From the NCBI RefSeq assembly GCF_014132155.1, contig NZ_BLJQ01000005.1:186001-250000 (forward strand): DNA of 64,000 nucleotides. The letters are read 5' to 3'. A program made the position numbers and the translations under genes. Numbering within the stretch: the first letter of the stretch is position 1; every line of letters starts with the position of its first letter. The notes under the pieces were generated by a model. The model saw only the letters and a list, made by a program, of their open reading frames with translations, did no database searches and was not told where the DNA came from. Shown here in pieces: positions 9,881-19,105 of the stretch. The stretch comes from Gluconobacter sp. Gdi (GTDB lineage: Bacteria > Pseudomonadota > Alphaproteobacteria > Acetobacterales > Acetobacteraceae).

Positions 9881-12514
9881 ATGCGCCGCCTTCTGGCTTT
9901 CAGCACCCTTCTTGCCGGTCTTCCCTTTGCCATGGTGGCGCATGCCGAAGGAACGTTTTCCTTCCAGCAGACACCAGGACAACTTCCCAAAACCGTTGTT
10001 CCGGCCTCCTATGCCATCGATCTCGAAACAGACCCGGAGCATCTGACTCTCAAGGGCCAGGAAACCATCGACGTCACGGTCCTGACAGATACGCAGGACA
10101 TTGTTCTCAATCAGGCAGGACTAAAGCTATCTGGTGCCGTTCTGGATGGGACGCAGCATGCGACCATCACACAGGATGACGCTGCAGAAACTGCCACGCT
10201 GCATTTCTCACAGCCTGTTCCCAAGGGCCCACACACTCTTTCCATCGATTATACGGGCCCAATCCTCAAAACGCCAAATGGCCTCTACATCAACGATTAT
10301 ACGTCAGCCACCGGTCAGGCACGCCGCATGCTGGTGACGCAGTTCGAAGTTGCTGATGCCCGCCGGATGTTCCCCGGATGGGATGAACCCGCATTCAAGG
10401 CCAGCTTCCAGCTGAATGTGACGTTGCCGTTTGATGATGTTGCTGTCAGCAATATGCCCATTATCGGCACCACTCAGCAGGACACGAAGACCAAGCGTGT
10501 TTCCTTTGCCCCAACACCTCGCATGTCCAGCTACCTGCTGGCACTAGTTGCCGGTGACATGGGAGCCGTTCATGGAGAGGCTGACGGCACGCCCATGAGT
10601 GTGTATGCTCCGGCCGGCCTTGAGGAACAGGGTCGGTATGCTCTTGAATCAGCCCAGCGCATTCTGCCGTATTACAACAGCTATTTCGGGGTGAAATATC
10701 CTCTCCCAAAAATGGATATGCTGGCCATTCCAGGGAATTATCAGGCCGGTGCGATGGAGAACTGGGGCGCTCTCACATACATCGACAATGTGCTTCTGTT
10801 TGACCCAAAAAACAGCACACCCAAAACACGCGAGCTGATTCACGAAGTCGTTGCGCATGAGATGGCGCATCAGTGGTCTGGCGATCTTGTGACGATGGGC
10901 TGGTGGAACAACATCTGGCTCAACGAGGGCTTTGCGTCCTGGATGGAAATCAAGGTCACGGACAAGCTGAACCCACAGTGGGACATCTGGCCACGCCAGC
11001 ATGAGACCCGCGAAGAAACGATGGGCATTGATGCCCTTTCAACGACCCATCCGATCCAGCAGACCATTCACAACGTCAGTGAAGCAAATTCAGCGTTTGA
11101 CAGCATCAGCTATGGCAAAGGCGAGCTGGTCATCCGGATGCTGGAAGGCTGGCTGGGTGAGGACAAATTCCGTGATGGCATGCGGGCCTACATGAAAGCT
11201 CACGCATTCGGCAATGCTACCAGTCAGGATCTGTGGAATGCCCTTTCGTCCACCTCTGGCGAAGACGTTGCCAAGGTAGCGCGCAGCTTTACGGAGCAGC
11301 CAGGTATCCCACAGGTTAATGTCACATCGTTCTGTCAGAATGATCAGGCCACCTACACACTCACCCAGAGCCGCTTCACAATCCATGACCCACAGGCTCA
11401 GCCTCTAACATGGAGCGTTCCGGTTGTGGCTGGCGGACCAGGACTTCCGACAAAAACCCTCGTTCTCGGCACTGAACCCGTCACTATCACAGCGCCCCGT
11501 TGCGATACGGCCTTCAAACTCAATCTTGGCGAGAGCGGCTATTATCGCGTTTCTTATGACAAGAACGCGCTCGGCGCCCTTGCAACATCTCTCAGCAAAT
11601 TTGCTCCCGTTGATCGCGCCAACCTGCTTGGGGACCAGTATGCCCTTTTCCGGTCAGGACAGGCCAAACTTGGGTCTTATCTGGATCTGGTCGATACTCT
11701 GACCGCAGCGCATGAGAGCGACATTGCGGTTCTGGAAGAGATTATCAGCCGCATTGAAACGATTGATCAGTACGAAATCGGCAATGCCGATCGTGATGAC
11801 TTCCAGACATATGCTCGCAGCCGTCTGGCACCGGTTCTGGCGCGTTTGGGCTGGGACGAAAAGCCGCACGAGAACGTTCTCGACACGATGCTGCGCCCAT
11901 CAGTGATCAGCGCACTCGGAACATTCAACGATCCGCAGGTTATTGCGGAAGCCAAGCGTCGCTTTGCGCTCTGGAAGGCAAACCCAGCCTCTCTCCGTCC
12001 CGATCTTGTCGGTGCCGTTACGACCATTGCCATGAAGACGGCGGATGGCCAGACATATGACTTCATGGCTGACAAAGTTCGCACCACCCAAGCGACGGAA
12101 CTCAAACTGCGCTACTTCGCAGCTCTTGCCAGCGCAACCAACCCGGATCTGATCCGCAAGAACGTGGCCCTCGCCTATAGCGGAGCCATTCCGAACGGGC
12201 GGATTGCACGGTCACTGGCCGTCATTGCAGCATCGAGCGAAAATCCTGATCTGGTGTGGCAACTGGTGCAGGAGCATGAGGCAGATATTCGCACGCATCT
12301 GGCTCCGTGGTCACAGGATGACTTCTTGGCCTCAATCGCCGCACACTCCAATAGCCCACAGGTCCTGGAGGCACTCCAGAATGATCCTTGGTCCACGAAG
12401 ACAACAGGTGCGAAAATCGCGACAGCAAAAGCGGTCAATACGATCAATGCCCGTCAGGACGCTATTAAAGCCACTCAGGAACAAATCCACGAGTGGCTGG
12501 CAACGCATCACTGA
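9881..12514 (+). CDS. Exported M1-family zinc aminopeptidase
   Basis: 877 residues with an N-terminal signal peptide (MRRLLAFSTLLAGLPFAMVA, cleavage near AHA). The M1 exopeptidase motif GAMENWG lies at about residue 288 and the zinc site HEMAHQW at about 326, with the third ligand in WLNEGFASW 18 residues later. The long helical C-terminal ERAP1-like domain (about 540-870) matches puromycin-sensitive-type aminopeptidases rather than the short cold-active form. It would trim peptides in the periplasm. AAGGA lies about 11 bases before the ATG. With the M28 and S10 peptidases it suggests active scavenging of peptides, including proline-rich material upstream of PutA. Confidence 0.94.
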   Translation: MRRLLAFSTLLAGLPFAMVAHAEGTFSFQQTPGQLPKTVVPASYAIDLETDPEHLTLKGQETIDVTVLTDTQDIVLNQAGLKLSGAVLDGTQHATITQDDAAETATLHFSQPVPKGPHTLSIDYTGPILKTPNGLYINDYTSATGQARRMLVTQFEVADARRMFPGWDEPAFKASFQLNVTLPFDDVAVSNMPIIGTTQQDTKTKRVSFAPTPRMSSYLLALVAGDMGAVHGEADGTPMSVYAPAGLEEQGRYALESAQRILPYYNSYFGVKYPLPKMDMLAIPGNYQAGAMENWGALTYIDNVLLFDPKNSTPKTRELIHEVVAHEMAHQWSGDLVTMGWWNNIWLNEGFASWMEIKVTDKLNPQWDIWPRQHETREETMGIDALSTTHPIQQTIHNVSEANSAFDSISYGKGELVIRMLEGWLGEDKFRDGMRAYMKAHAFGNATSQDLWNALSSTSGEDVAKVARSFTEQPGIPQVNVTSFCQNDQATYTLTQSRFTIHDPQAQPLTWSVPVVAGGPGLPTKTLVLGTEPVTITAPRCDTAFKLNLGESGYYRVSYDKNALGALATSLSKFAPVDRANLLGDQYALFRSGQAKLGSYLDLVDTLTAAHESDIAVLEEIISRIETIDQYEIGNADRDDFQTYARSRLAPVLARLGWDEKPHENVLDTMLRPSVISALGTFNDPQVIAEAKRRFALWKANPASLRPDLVGAVTTIAMKTADGQTYDFMADKVRTTQATELKLRYFAALASATNPDLIRKNVALAYSGAIPNGRIARSLAVIAASSENPDLVWQLVQEHEADIRTHLAPWSQDDFLASIAAHSNSPQVLEALQNDPWSTKTTGAKIATAKAVNTINARQDAIKATQEQIHEWLATHH

Positions 12515-12537
12515 TTGCTTTAAAGGATTATTATGGG

Positions 12538-12556
12538 GAGGGGATTAATTCCCCTC
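12538..12556. terminator. Hairpin between convergent aminopeptidase and antiporter genes
   Basis: GAGGGG (12538-12543) and CCCCTC (12551-12556) flank a seven-base ATTAATT loop, with partial extension by the neighbouring G and C runs. It lies 23 bases after the aminopeptidase stop and 14 bases from the end of the convergent antiporter gene, so it could serve both. Confidence 0.55.
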
Positions 12557-12570
12557 TCCTCTTCAAGCCC

Positions 12571-13788
12571 TTAAGGCGCCGTAGAAGATCGGGGCGCGAC
12601 CAGCTTGAACATGGGCCCTGTCAGGACCGTGGAAATGACAGCAAGAACCATCAGAGATGCGAAAGCAAACTCTGAAATCATGCCTTGGGCGTGGAAAATC
12701 GTTGCAGCAACAATTTCCATGAGCCCCTTGCACTGCAACAGAACACCGACACTCAACGCCTGACGCCTGCTCAGACCTGACGCCGGTGGGTAAATATAGA
12801 CCGCCAAAATCTTCGTCACGATCGAAATTGCAACCAGTGACAAAGAGGCGATTACGGATGGCCACGTCAGGGCATCACCATCAATATTCAGGCCACTATG
12901 ACCAAAGAACATCGGGGCGAGCCAGATGAGTGAGAACGTTCCCACCTTCTCAACAGGCAACCGTCGAACCCACGACGGCGGCATGATCGCGCCAGCAAAG
13001 TAAGCGCCAATCAGTTCGTGCAGACCGAGTTGCATGCTGGCCCACGAACCGGCAGCAAGATAAATCGGCACCGCAATCCAGATAACAGCGGAAGGCGGAT
13101 TCCTGAAATGACGGGAAGCCCAGTTTCCGGCAACAGCCAGCCCCACCAGCAGCGCAATCGCGAGGACTTCGAGGCCCGTCCATCCATGGAGGGCAGCCGT
13201 CCCACGCTCGGCAACCTGAAGCATTGCCAGACCAATCCAGAGAGCAGCATCGTCGACAACGGCCAGCTTAAGCGCCAACTGTCCTAACGGACGCTGCGAA
13301 GGGTCAAGCTCACGCACAACGCCTATAAGAACGGGCAAAGCACTGACAGCGATGCAAAGCCCAATGGACGCCGCAGCGACCCAAGGCTGGGCGTGTGGCG
13401 GGTGCCATCCGGGAAGCGGCAGGAAGAATTCGTAAGCCAGTATTGATCCCACCAGAAGTGGACCACCCAACGCGACGGCCGCACCCGTTAGCAGACGCCC
13501 TAATGTCGGCGTTGGCAGGGCATGATCGTCTGCCACGCTTCCAGGGGACTGCCACATTTCAAGGCCGGCAGTAAACGCCAGAACCAGAACGGCAACCCAG
13601 CCAATATCGCTTCCATAAACCGATGGAATCCCAAGTGATTTTACAGGGATATGCCAGACAGAAATCAATATACCGACAAGTATTGGCAGAACCACAATCG
13701 GTATTGTTTTCTTCAGTATCCTCCATGCAACCCATGGAAGAAAAACAAAAACTGCGGCGTCTGCAATAAGTGCCGTAATGTTTGTCAT
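12571..13788 (-). CDS. Monovalent cation:proton antiporter, CPA2/KefB-type membrane domain
   Basis: 405 residues, about eleven to twelve membrane segments, no C-terminal nucleotide-binding RCK domain. Recognisable stretches are VLAFTAGLEMW (segment 3), LAVVDDAALWIGLAML with the paired Asp of the ion site, and LLQCKGLMEIVAATIFHAQG near the end, the place of the usual L.ARG.hELl motif. It would exchange Na+ or K+ for protons at the inner membrane. GGGGAGG lies directly before the ATG, a strong ribosome site with short spacing. Convergent with the aminopeptidase gene. Substrate ion unknown. Confidence 0.85.
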   Translation of the reverse strand: MTNITALIADAAVFVFLPWVAWRILKKTIPIVVLPILVGILISVWHIPVKSLGIPSVYGSDIGWVAVLVLAFTAGLEMWQSPGSVADDHALPTPTLGRLLTGAAVALGGPLLVGSILAYEFFLPLPGWHPPHAQPWVAAASIGLCIAVSALPVLIGVVRELDPSQRPLGQLALKLAVVDDAALWIGLAMLQVAERGTAALHGWTGLEVLAIALLVGLAVAGNWASRHFRNPPSAVIWIAVPIYLAAGSWASMQLGLHELIGAYFAGAIMPPSWVRRLPVEKVGTFSLIWLAPMFFGHSGLNIDGDALTWPSVIASLSLVAISIVTKILAVYIYPPASGLSRRQALSVGVLLQCKGLMEIVAATIFHAQGMISEFAFASLMVLAVISTVLTGPMFKLVAPRSSTAP

Positions 13789-13899
13789 CAGCCTCCCCTC
13801 TATGCCTAAATGAAGAGACAGAGTACGCGATTATGGGGAAAAGGTGCAAACCAAAGTGTTTGGGACGCCTTCTCGCGCCCCACTCCACACCCGGTTCGG

Positions 13900-14835
13900 T
13901 TATCTTCCACTTCGATAATAGGGCGTCCCGAGTGCGGCTGGAGCGGCCATGGCAGAGCGCAGTTTTGCGAAGGCCAGCATCGGCACAATAATGCAGGCAA
14001 CCGTCCCGAGATATGGGAGCGTATTCAGGATCGCGGGTGCAACCGGCCAGCCCCTGGCCTGCCCCATGAACCCTACTGCCGTTACAAGCCCGAACAGTAG
14101 CCCGGACAAGACGGCAACAATTGGGCGGTATCCCGCAAAGATTACCAGCGCCACGGCAATCCAGCCACGTCCGGCGATCATCCCGTCTGACCAGACAGGC
14201 ACGACGGCGAGCGTCAGATCAGCGCCAGCCACGCCTGCCAGAACACCACCAACAATCACCGCCAGAGCTCTGTACTTCATGACGGGCACCCCGACTGCGT
14301 CTGCCGCCGCCGGATTTTCGCCCACGGCCCTCAGATCCAGGCCCGAACGCGTCCGAAACAGCCAGAAATGCGCCATTAAGGGAAAGACGAGATAGATCAG
14401 GTAAACGAGAATATTCTGGCTAAAAAAGGCAGGCCCGATAACAGGAATGGCAGACAGAACCGGGATGGAGACTGGTTCGAAAACAGCAGAGACCGGAACA
14501 CCGGCAACGGACCGCCCGATTACAGAACTAAGACCCAGCCCCAGGAAGGTGATCGCCACACCACACAAAACCTGATTGGCACGAAGTACAACGCTGGAGA
14601 GCGCAAGCACACTTGCTCCCAGCCCACCAACCAGTCCTGCTGCCAGCAGGCCAAGCCATGGATGAGGCGTCGCGTTCACAGTCATGACTGCAACGACGGC
14701 CCCGAGAGACATCAGACCCTCCACCCCGAGATTCAGAACACCTGCACGCTCGGCAATCACCTCGCCGAGGGCACCAAGCGCCAGAACACCGCCTGACAGA
14801 ACGGCATGACCGAGAAGGTCGCTGAGAAGTGCCAT
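13900..14835 (-). CDS. Nucleoside-type ABC importer permease, second subunit
   Basis: 311 residues, hydrophobic throughout, with the family stretch GEVIAERAGVLNLGVEGLM near residue 20 that marks the shorter permease of BMP/basic-membrane-protein importers (YufQ/NupQ type). The ATG at 14835 is chosen because it lies two bases after the stop of the partner permease; a longer open frame upstream has no family similarity. Last gene of a seven-gene leftward set, all overlapping or nearly so. Such importers carry purine and pyrimidine nucleosides, which fits the neighbouring deaminases. Confidence 0.9.
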   Translation of the reverse strand: MALLSDLLGHAVLSGGVLALGALGEVIAERAGVLNLGVEGLMSLGAVVAVMTVNATPHPWLGLLAAGLVGGLGASVLALSSVVLRANQVLCGVAITFLGLGLSSVIGRSVAGVPVSAVFEPVSIPVLSAIPVIGPAFFSQNILVYLIYLVFPLMAHFWLFRTRSGLDLRAVGENPAAADAVGVPVMKYRALAVIVGGVLAGVAGADLTLAVVPVWSDGMIAGRGWIAVALVIFAGYRPIVAVLSGLLFGLVTAVGFMGQARGWPVAPAILNTLPYLGTVACIIVPMLAFAKLRSAMAAPAALGTPYYRSGR

Positions 14836-14837
14836 GA

Positions 14838-15884
14838 TCAGTTCCTGTTCACACGGACATAGGCTGCCATTTCGTCTCCGGCCGCAATGGCAAGGACCAG
14901 CAGACCGGTAATGGCAAGAACGGCGGAAGAACTGATCTGGGTTGTCTGGAGAACAATCCCCGTATCCAGAATCAGTGCCATCAGAAGCGCTGCTGGAATA
15001 AGGGCAAAGCACGACCCACGAGCCAGAAGCGCCACGACAATGCCCAGATATCCATAATTATTGGCAAGGCCACCCTGAAGCCGGTGAACAGTTCCCGCGA
15101 CTTCAAACACACCAGCCAACCCCGCCAAAGCGCCTGACAACAACAGCACAGCCAGAATACGGGGAGCGACCTTAATCCCAGCATAATGCGCAGCCTGAGG
15201 ATTGGAGCCACACACAGCCGTTTCATAACCAAACCGGCTTTTCGCGAGCCCTACTCCCAAGCCAACAACAATACCCAATGCGAGCAAGAACCCCAGATGA
15301 ACCGCCCCCCAGAGCTCCGGAAGTGCCACATGCAGGCGTTCAGTTGAGGCCAGAGCACCAGTCACGCGATCAGCCCACGGTCCGGTTGCCAGATAATAGA
15401 CAAGCAGGGAGGCCACGAAGTTCAGAAGAAGAGAGGTAACAATTTCACTGACGCCAAGCCAGGCCCGGGCCGCAGCGGGAATAAAAATCCATGCCGCTCC
15501 CGCCAAAGCGCCTGCTACAACCATCGCCGGAAGAGCGACAATCGCGGGCCAATGCGTGAATAGACCAACAGCCGTCGCTGCCGTCGCACCTGCATAAAGC
15601 TGCCCTTCCGCCCCGATATTCCAGAGATTGACACGGATCCCGACCCAAACTGCCGCCCCTGTAAGCATCAGAGGCGTCATGAAGAGTGCGAGGTCCTCAA
15701 TGCCAAAGCGCGACCCGACGGTCGATCGAACGACGAGCCCGGCGAGTTCGATCGGAGATCGTCCCATCGCGGCGAGCGTAATCGCTACAATGCCCAGAGC
15801 CGCAAGGATGGAGAGCCCGCGGCCAACGGCAATACGATGAGACGGAACAACCGTAAGACGCGTGCGAGGGGATACGGCGCTCAT
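14838..15884 (-). CDS. Nucleoside-type ABC importer permease, first subunit
   Basis: 348 residues with about ten membrane segments and the stretches VNLWNIGAEGQLYAGA and SEIVTSLLLNFVASLLV, hallmark sequences of the larger permease of BMP-type nucleoside importers (YufP/NupP type). Its start overlaps the ATPase stop by four bases (ATGA) and it ends two bases before the second permease, so the two halves of the channel are made together. It would form the inner-membrane pore with that partner, driven by the adjacent double ATPase. Confidence 0.92.
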   Translation of the reverse strand: MSAVSPRTRLTVVPSHRIAVGRGLSILAALGIVAITLAAMGRSPIELAGLVVRSTVGSRFGIEDLALFMTPLMLTGAAVWVGIRVNLWNIGAEGQLYAGATAATAVGLFTHWPAIVALPAMVVAGALAGAAWIFIPAAARAWLGVSEIVTSLLLNFVASLLVYYLATGPWADRVTGALASTERLHVALPELWGAVHLGFLLALGIVVGLGVGLAKSRFGYETAVCGSNPQAAHYAGIKVAPRILAVLLLSGALAGLAGVFEVAGTVHRLQGGLANNYGYLGIVVALLARGSCFALIPAALLMALILDTGIVLQTTQISSSAVLAITGLLVLAIAAGDEMAAYVRVNRN

Positions 15885-17467
15885 GCGGCCTCCGACAGAT
15901 TACGGCCACTCATGAGCGCGCCTATGCTTTCCCGATCTGCATCTGCACGATCCATGACCCCCATGAGGCGCCCTGCATACAGAACAGCAATACGATCACT
16001 CAGGGCAAAGATTTCATCCAGATCTTCTGACATCAGAACCACGGCAACACCTGCGTCACGCGCACGGGCGAGCATATCCCGCATGGCAGATATAGCTCCA
16101 ATGTCCAGACCCCGGCTGGGATAACTGGCCACCAGAACATGACTGGCAATCCGGATCTCGCGTTCCAGAACCAGCCTCTGCTGATTGCCGCCAGACAACC
16201 CGCGAATTTGCACCTGTGTGCCCGGAAGCTTCACACCTGCCCTGTCTGCGAGCATCTGGGCAAACTTGCGGGCCTGCGCCATGGAGAAGCTGAACCGGCC
16301 ACCAATCGGCGCACGGTCATACTCCCGAAGTGCCATGTTCTCCGCAACGCTCAGCCCCGGCATCAGGGCACGTTTCAGTCGGTCTTCCGGTACGTGCCCC
16401 ACACCCGCATGCGCAAACATTGCCGGGTCTGCACGATTGGCAGCCTTGCCATTCAAATAGACCGTTCCGCTCTCAGCCGCCTTCAATCCGGTAAGGACTT
16501 CTGCCAGCTCAGGCTGGCCGTTACCCGTCACCCCTGCAATCCCCAGGACTTCTCCCGGACGAAGAGAAAGACTGACATCATCCAGACGGACCACGCCTGC
16601 GGCATCCCGCACTGTCACCTGTTTCAGAGACAGAGGTTCAGCCCCACTGCCTCCCGGAGCAGGAGACTGCCGTGGATAAGAGGTTGCAAGCGTAACAGGG
16701 CGCCCGATCATCTCTGTTACGAGACTGTCAGGCGTTACATCGGACGTTTGATGCGTGCCCACCAGTCGCCCTTGCCGCAGAACGGAAACCCGGTCTGCAA
16801 GCGCCATAATCTCATCAAGCTTGTGGCTGATGATCACGACTGCCCCTCCCTCGGAGCGAAACCGACGAAGAGCGGAAAACAGTTCGCCGACTTCGACGGG
16901 GCTGAGAACAGCCGTTGGCTCATCAAGGATAAGAAGCCGCGCGCCCCGAGACAGAACACGAAGGATTTCAACGCGCTGCTGCTCGCCCGCAGACAAAGAA
17001 GACACAACGGCCGACGGTGTAATGGGGAGGCCAAACTTCTTGGAAAGTGCGGCGGCACGCTCTTCAATGTCTTTTCCCGCGAGGCGCCGAGGTGTTTCAG
17101 ACCAGCCCAGGTGGAGGTTTTCAGCGACTGTAAAACGGGGAACCAGACGGAAATGCTGGTGCACCATGCCAATCCCGGCCGCGATGGCTGCGTCGGGGGC
17201 CGGAAACGTAGTCCCATATCCATCAATGATGATCTCCCCGGCATCGGGCTGATACAGGCCCGTTACCACATTCATCAATGTGGACTTCCCTGCACCATTC
17301 TCCCCTAACAGGGCGTGAATTTCACCGGGGAACACATTCAGGGAAACATTTTCGTTCGCAATGACGCCTGGAAAGTATTTCGCAATATTCACCAGCTCCA
17401 GAATGGGCGGTGTTCCTGCTGCAAGATGAGCGGGAGGCGCGTTGGACGCATGAGTGACATCAGCCAA
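15881..17467 (-). CDS. Nucleoside-type ABC importer ATPase with two nucleotide-binding domains
   Basis: 528 residues with two ABC cassettes in tandem. The first is complete: GENGAGKSTL (Walker A), LSAGEQQRVEILRVL (signature) and LLILDEPTAVLSP (Walker B). The second has a degenerate P-loop (GVTGNGQPELAEVL), signature LSGGNQQRLVLEREI and HVLVASYPSRGLDIG in place of a standard Walker B. This arrangement is typical of sugar/nucleoside importers (RbsA, YufO). Its N-terminus overlaps the end of the binding-protein gene by eight bases. It energises the two permeases that follow. Confidence 0.94.
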   Translation of the reverse strand: MADVTHASNAPPAHLAAGTPPILELVNIAKYFPGVIANENVSLNVFPGEIHALLGENGAGKSTLMNVVTGLYQPDAGEIIIDGYGTTFPAPDAAIAAGIGMVHQHFRLVPRFTVAENLHLGWSETPRRLAGKDIEERAAALSKKFGLPITPSAVVSSLSAGEQQRVEILRVLSRGARLLILDEPTAVLSPVEVGELFSALRRFRSEGGAVVIISHKLDEIMALADRVSVLRQGRLVGTHQTSDVTPDSLVTEMIGRPVTLATSYPRQSPAPGGSGAEPLSLKQVTVRDAAGVVRLDDVSLSLRPGEVLGIAGVTGNGQPELAEVLTGLKAAESGTVYLNGKAANRADPAMFAHAGVGHVPEDRLKRALMPGLSVAENMALREYDRAPIGGRFSFSMAQARKFAQMLADRAGVKLPGTQVQIRGLSGGNQQRLVLEREIRIASHVLVASYPSRGLDIGAISAMRDMLARARDAGVAVVLMSEDLDEIFALSDRIAVLYAGRLMGVMDRADADRESIGALMSGRNLSEAA

Positions 17468-18563
17468 GACCAGACACTCCCTGAACCTGCCACGACCAGT
17501 TATACATCTCCATGTCAGTCATGACATGGCCTGCTGGAACCCGCAGCGTTCCCTCAGAGTCATAAATTGGCCCCTGAAAAGGCGACCATCCAGCCAGCAT
17601 CCGGTCCCGCGCAGCGTCGGCTTCTTTCTGTACAGCCTCAGGAACGTTCTGCCCCCAGCGATCCCGATCGACGCCTTTGGCCAATGTGAGAAAACGTCCC
17701 TCCGGCGCCCACTCTCCCCGGATCCGCGCACCAACCTGCTGAATATAATAGTCAGCAAAGTCCAGCACGACAGAGCTGACATATGCATTGGGCCCGAACT
17801 CACGCATGTCCGTATTCCACATCGCGGCCCAGACGCCGCGTTTCTCCGCGACACGCAGATAGCCCGGATCATCCATAATCCCGCACAGGAAGTCACAGCC
17901 ACTGTCTACCAGAGCAGCCCCCGCTTCCGTTGCAGCCTGCGGATCAAACCACGAATTGATGGAGATAACACGCATTGTCGCCTGCGGATTGACCGAGCGC
18001 GCCCCCAAAAGCACGGCATTCGCACTGGCATAGACAGAAGGAACCGGGAAAGAGGCCACGTAGCCAAGCTTACCAGTTTTGCTCAGACGGGCTGCGGCGA
18101 TACCAATGACATAACTGGCGTACCAGTGCGTGATGTAATACCAGCCAAGGTTATTGCTGACAGCATGGCCATCACACTCCATGAACGCAACGTCCGGAGC
18201 ACGATCGGCGACGTCGCGAATGAAGTCTCCGTAATTGGATGTGGAAATCACCATCTGCGCTCCTTCCGCCACGAACTGGCGGAAGATGCGGGTTGCATCT
18301 GCGGAGTAAGGCACGCTCTCGACAAAGAGGGTTTTGACAGCTGGATAGGCACGTTTGACGGCTTGAACTGCCAGATCGTGAGCGTGGCTCCATCCGCCAT
18401 CGGTGATGGGGCTGGTGTGCCCAAAGCCAATCAGAAGATCCTCTTCCCGAATGGGCGCAAAACGACGTGACGCTGCCTTCAGAGCCGACGGCATCACAAG
18501 CGAGCTGCCCAAAGCAGCCAGTACGGAACGCCGCGGGAGCATCAGAGGATTTTTCAGTGACAT
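17460..18563 (-). CDS. BMP-family periplasmic nucleoside-binding protein
   Basis: 367 residues. The N-terminus MLPRRSVLAALGSSLVMP has twin arginines followed by a hydrophobic core, suggesting Tat export. The mature part is a BMP (PnrA-like) binding protein: FGHTSPITDGGWSHAHDLAV near the start of the first lobe, GAQMVISTSNYGDFI, then KTGKLGYVASFPVPSVYASA and INSWFDPQAATEAGAALVDSG. PnrA-type proteins bind purine nucleosides. It is read between the GST-like gene and the ATPase gene with short overlaps on both sides, so import and the Rieske proteins share one transcript. The precise ligand is open; methylated or oxidised purines are possible. Confidence 0.9.
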   Translation of the reverse strand: MSLKNPLMLPRRSVLAALGSSLVMPSALKAASRRFAPIREEDLLIGFGHTSPITDGGWSHAHDLAVQAVKRAYPAVKTLFVESVPYSADATRIFRQFVAEGAQMVISTSNYGDFIRDVADRAPDVAFMECDGHAVSNNLGWYYITHWYASYVIGIAAARLSKTGKLGYVASFPVPSVYASANAVLLGARSVNPQATMRVISINSWFDPQAATEAGAALVDSGCDFLCGIMDDPGYLRVAEKRGVWAAMWNTDMREFGPNAYVSSVVLDFADYYIQQVGARIRGEWAPEGRFLTLAKGVDRDRWGQNVPEAVQKEADAARDRMLAGWSPFQGPIYDSEGTLRVPAGHVMTDMEMYNWSWQVQGVSGLG

Positions 18564-19105
18564 TCCGGCACTCCTGGCATCGTTATGAACCCAGGCAGCG
18601 CCTTGAAGTGCCTCATGAAGTTTCGAGCTACCGGATAAAGATCCAAAGGAACTTCAAGGTCCTGGCTCAGGGCAACAACTGGAAACAGCATGATGTCGGC
18701 AACTCCTGGATGATCCCCTGACACCCAGCATCTACCGTCCAAGCGGTTCTCTGCAAGCCGATCTTCAATCTCGCCCATCAATGGCATCGCGAGCTGGGCG
18801 GGATTTTCAACAGGAAGAGACGCCAGCATGACCGTCCTGCGCATGATGGAAAAGCTGTCCAAGGCGTTCGCTGCCCACGTCATTTCGTCCGTTCCGGAAT
18901 TCCATTCCTGCAGGACGTCTGGAAGCGTTACGAGCCGTTTCAGGATCTCTAACGGCCCATGAAGAACATCGTCAACGAGTTCAAGGGCCGGGCCACTTTC
19001 CAAGGCGCTATCATCCGTGACCGTAGGCAGCTTCACTCCCATCAGGGACGCTCCCAGCCGAACGGCATAGCATCTGTCATCAAGTGCCCAGTCTCGTAAC
19101 CTCAT
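18554..19105 (-). CDS. Glutathione S-transferase-like protein, NdmE-type accessory subunit candidate
   Basis: 183 residues starting at ATG 19105, which overlaps the Rieske stop codon (ATGA). It begins MRLRDWALDDRCYAVRLGAS, resembling the first strand and helix of the GST thioredoxin fold, and ends in an alpha-helical GST C-domain with RCWVSGDHPGVADIMLFPVV, where the usual N-capping Asp of the GST core is kept (GVADIMLFP). About 20-30 residues shorter than ordinary GSTs. In Pseudomonas putida CBB5 the GST-like NdmE is a non-catalytic partner required by the N7-demethylase NdmC. The Rieske-less oxygenase next door makes the same structural role likely here. The assignment is from motif and context only. 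Confidence 0.7.
   Translation of the reverse strand: MRLRDWALDDRCYAVRLGASLMGVKLPTVTDDSALESGPALELVDDVLHGPLEILKRLVTLPDVLQEWNSGTDEMTWAANALDSFSIMRRTVMLASLPVENPAQLAMPLMGEIEDRLAENRLDGRCWVSGDHPGVADIMLFPVVALSQDLEVPLDLYPVARNFMRHFKALPGFITMPGVPECH

Noticed and set aside
16139-17308. 389-codon open frame on the strand opposite the nucleoside importer ATPase
   Set aside because: Fully antisense to a gene with clear ABC motifs; no domain, ribosome site or plausible composition (rich in Arg, His, Cys, Pro).
17454-18470. 338-codon open frame opposite the BMP binding protein
   Set aside because: Antisense shadow of a well-supported gene; sequence has no recognisable fold.
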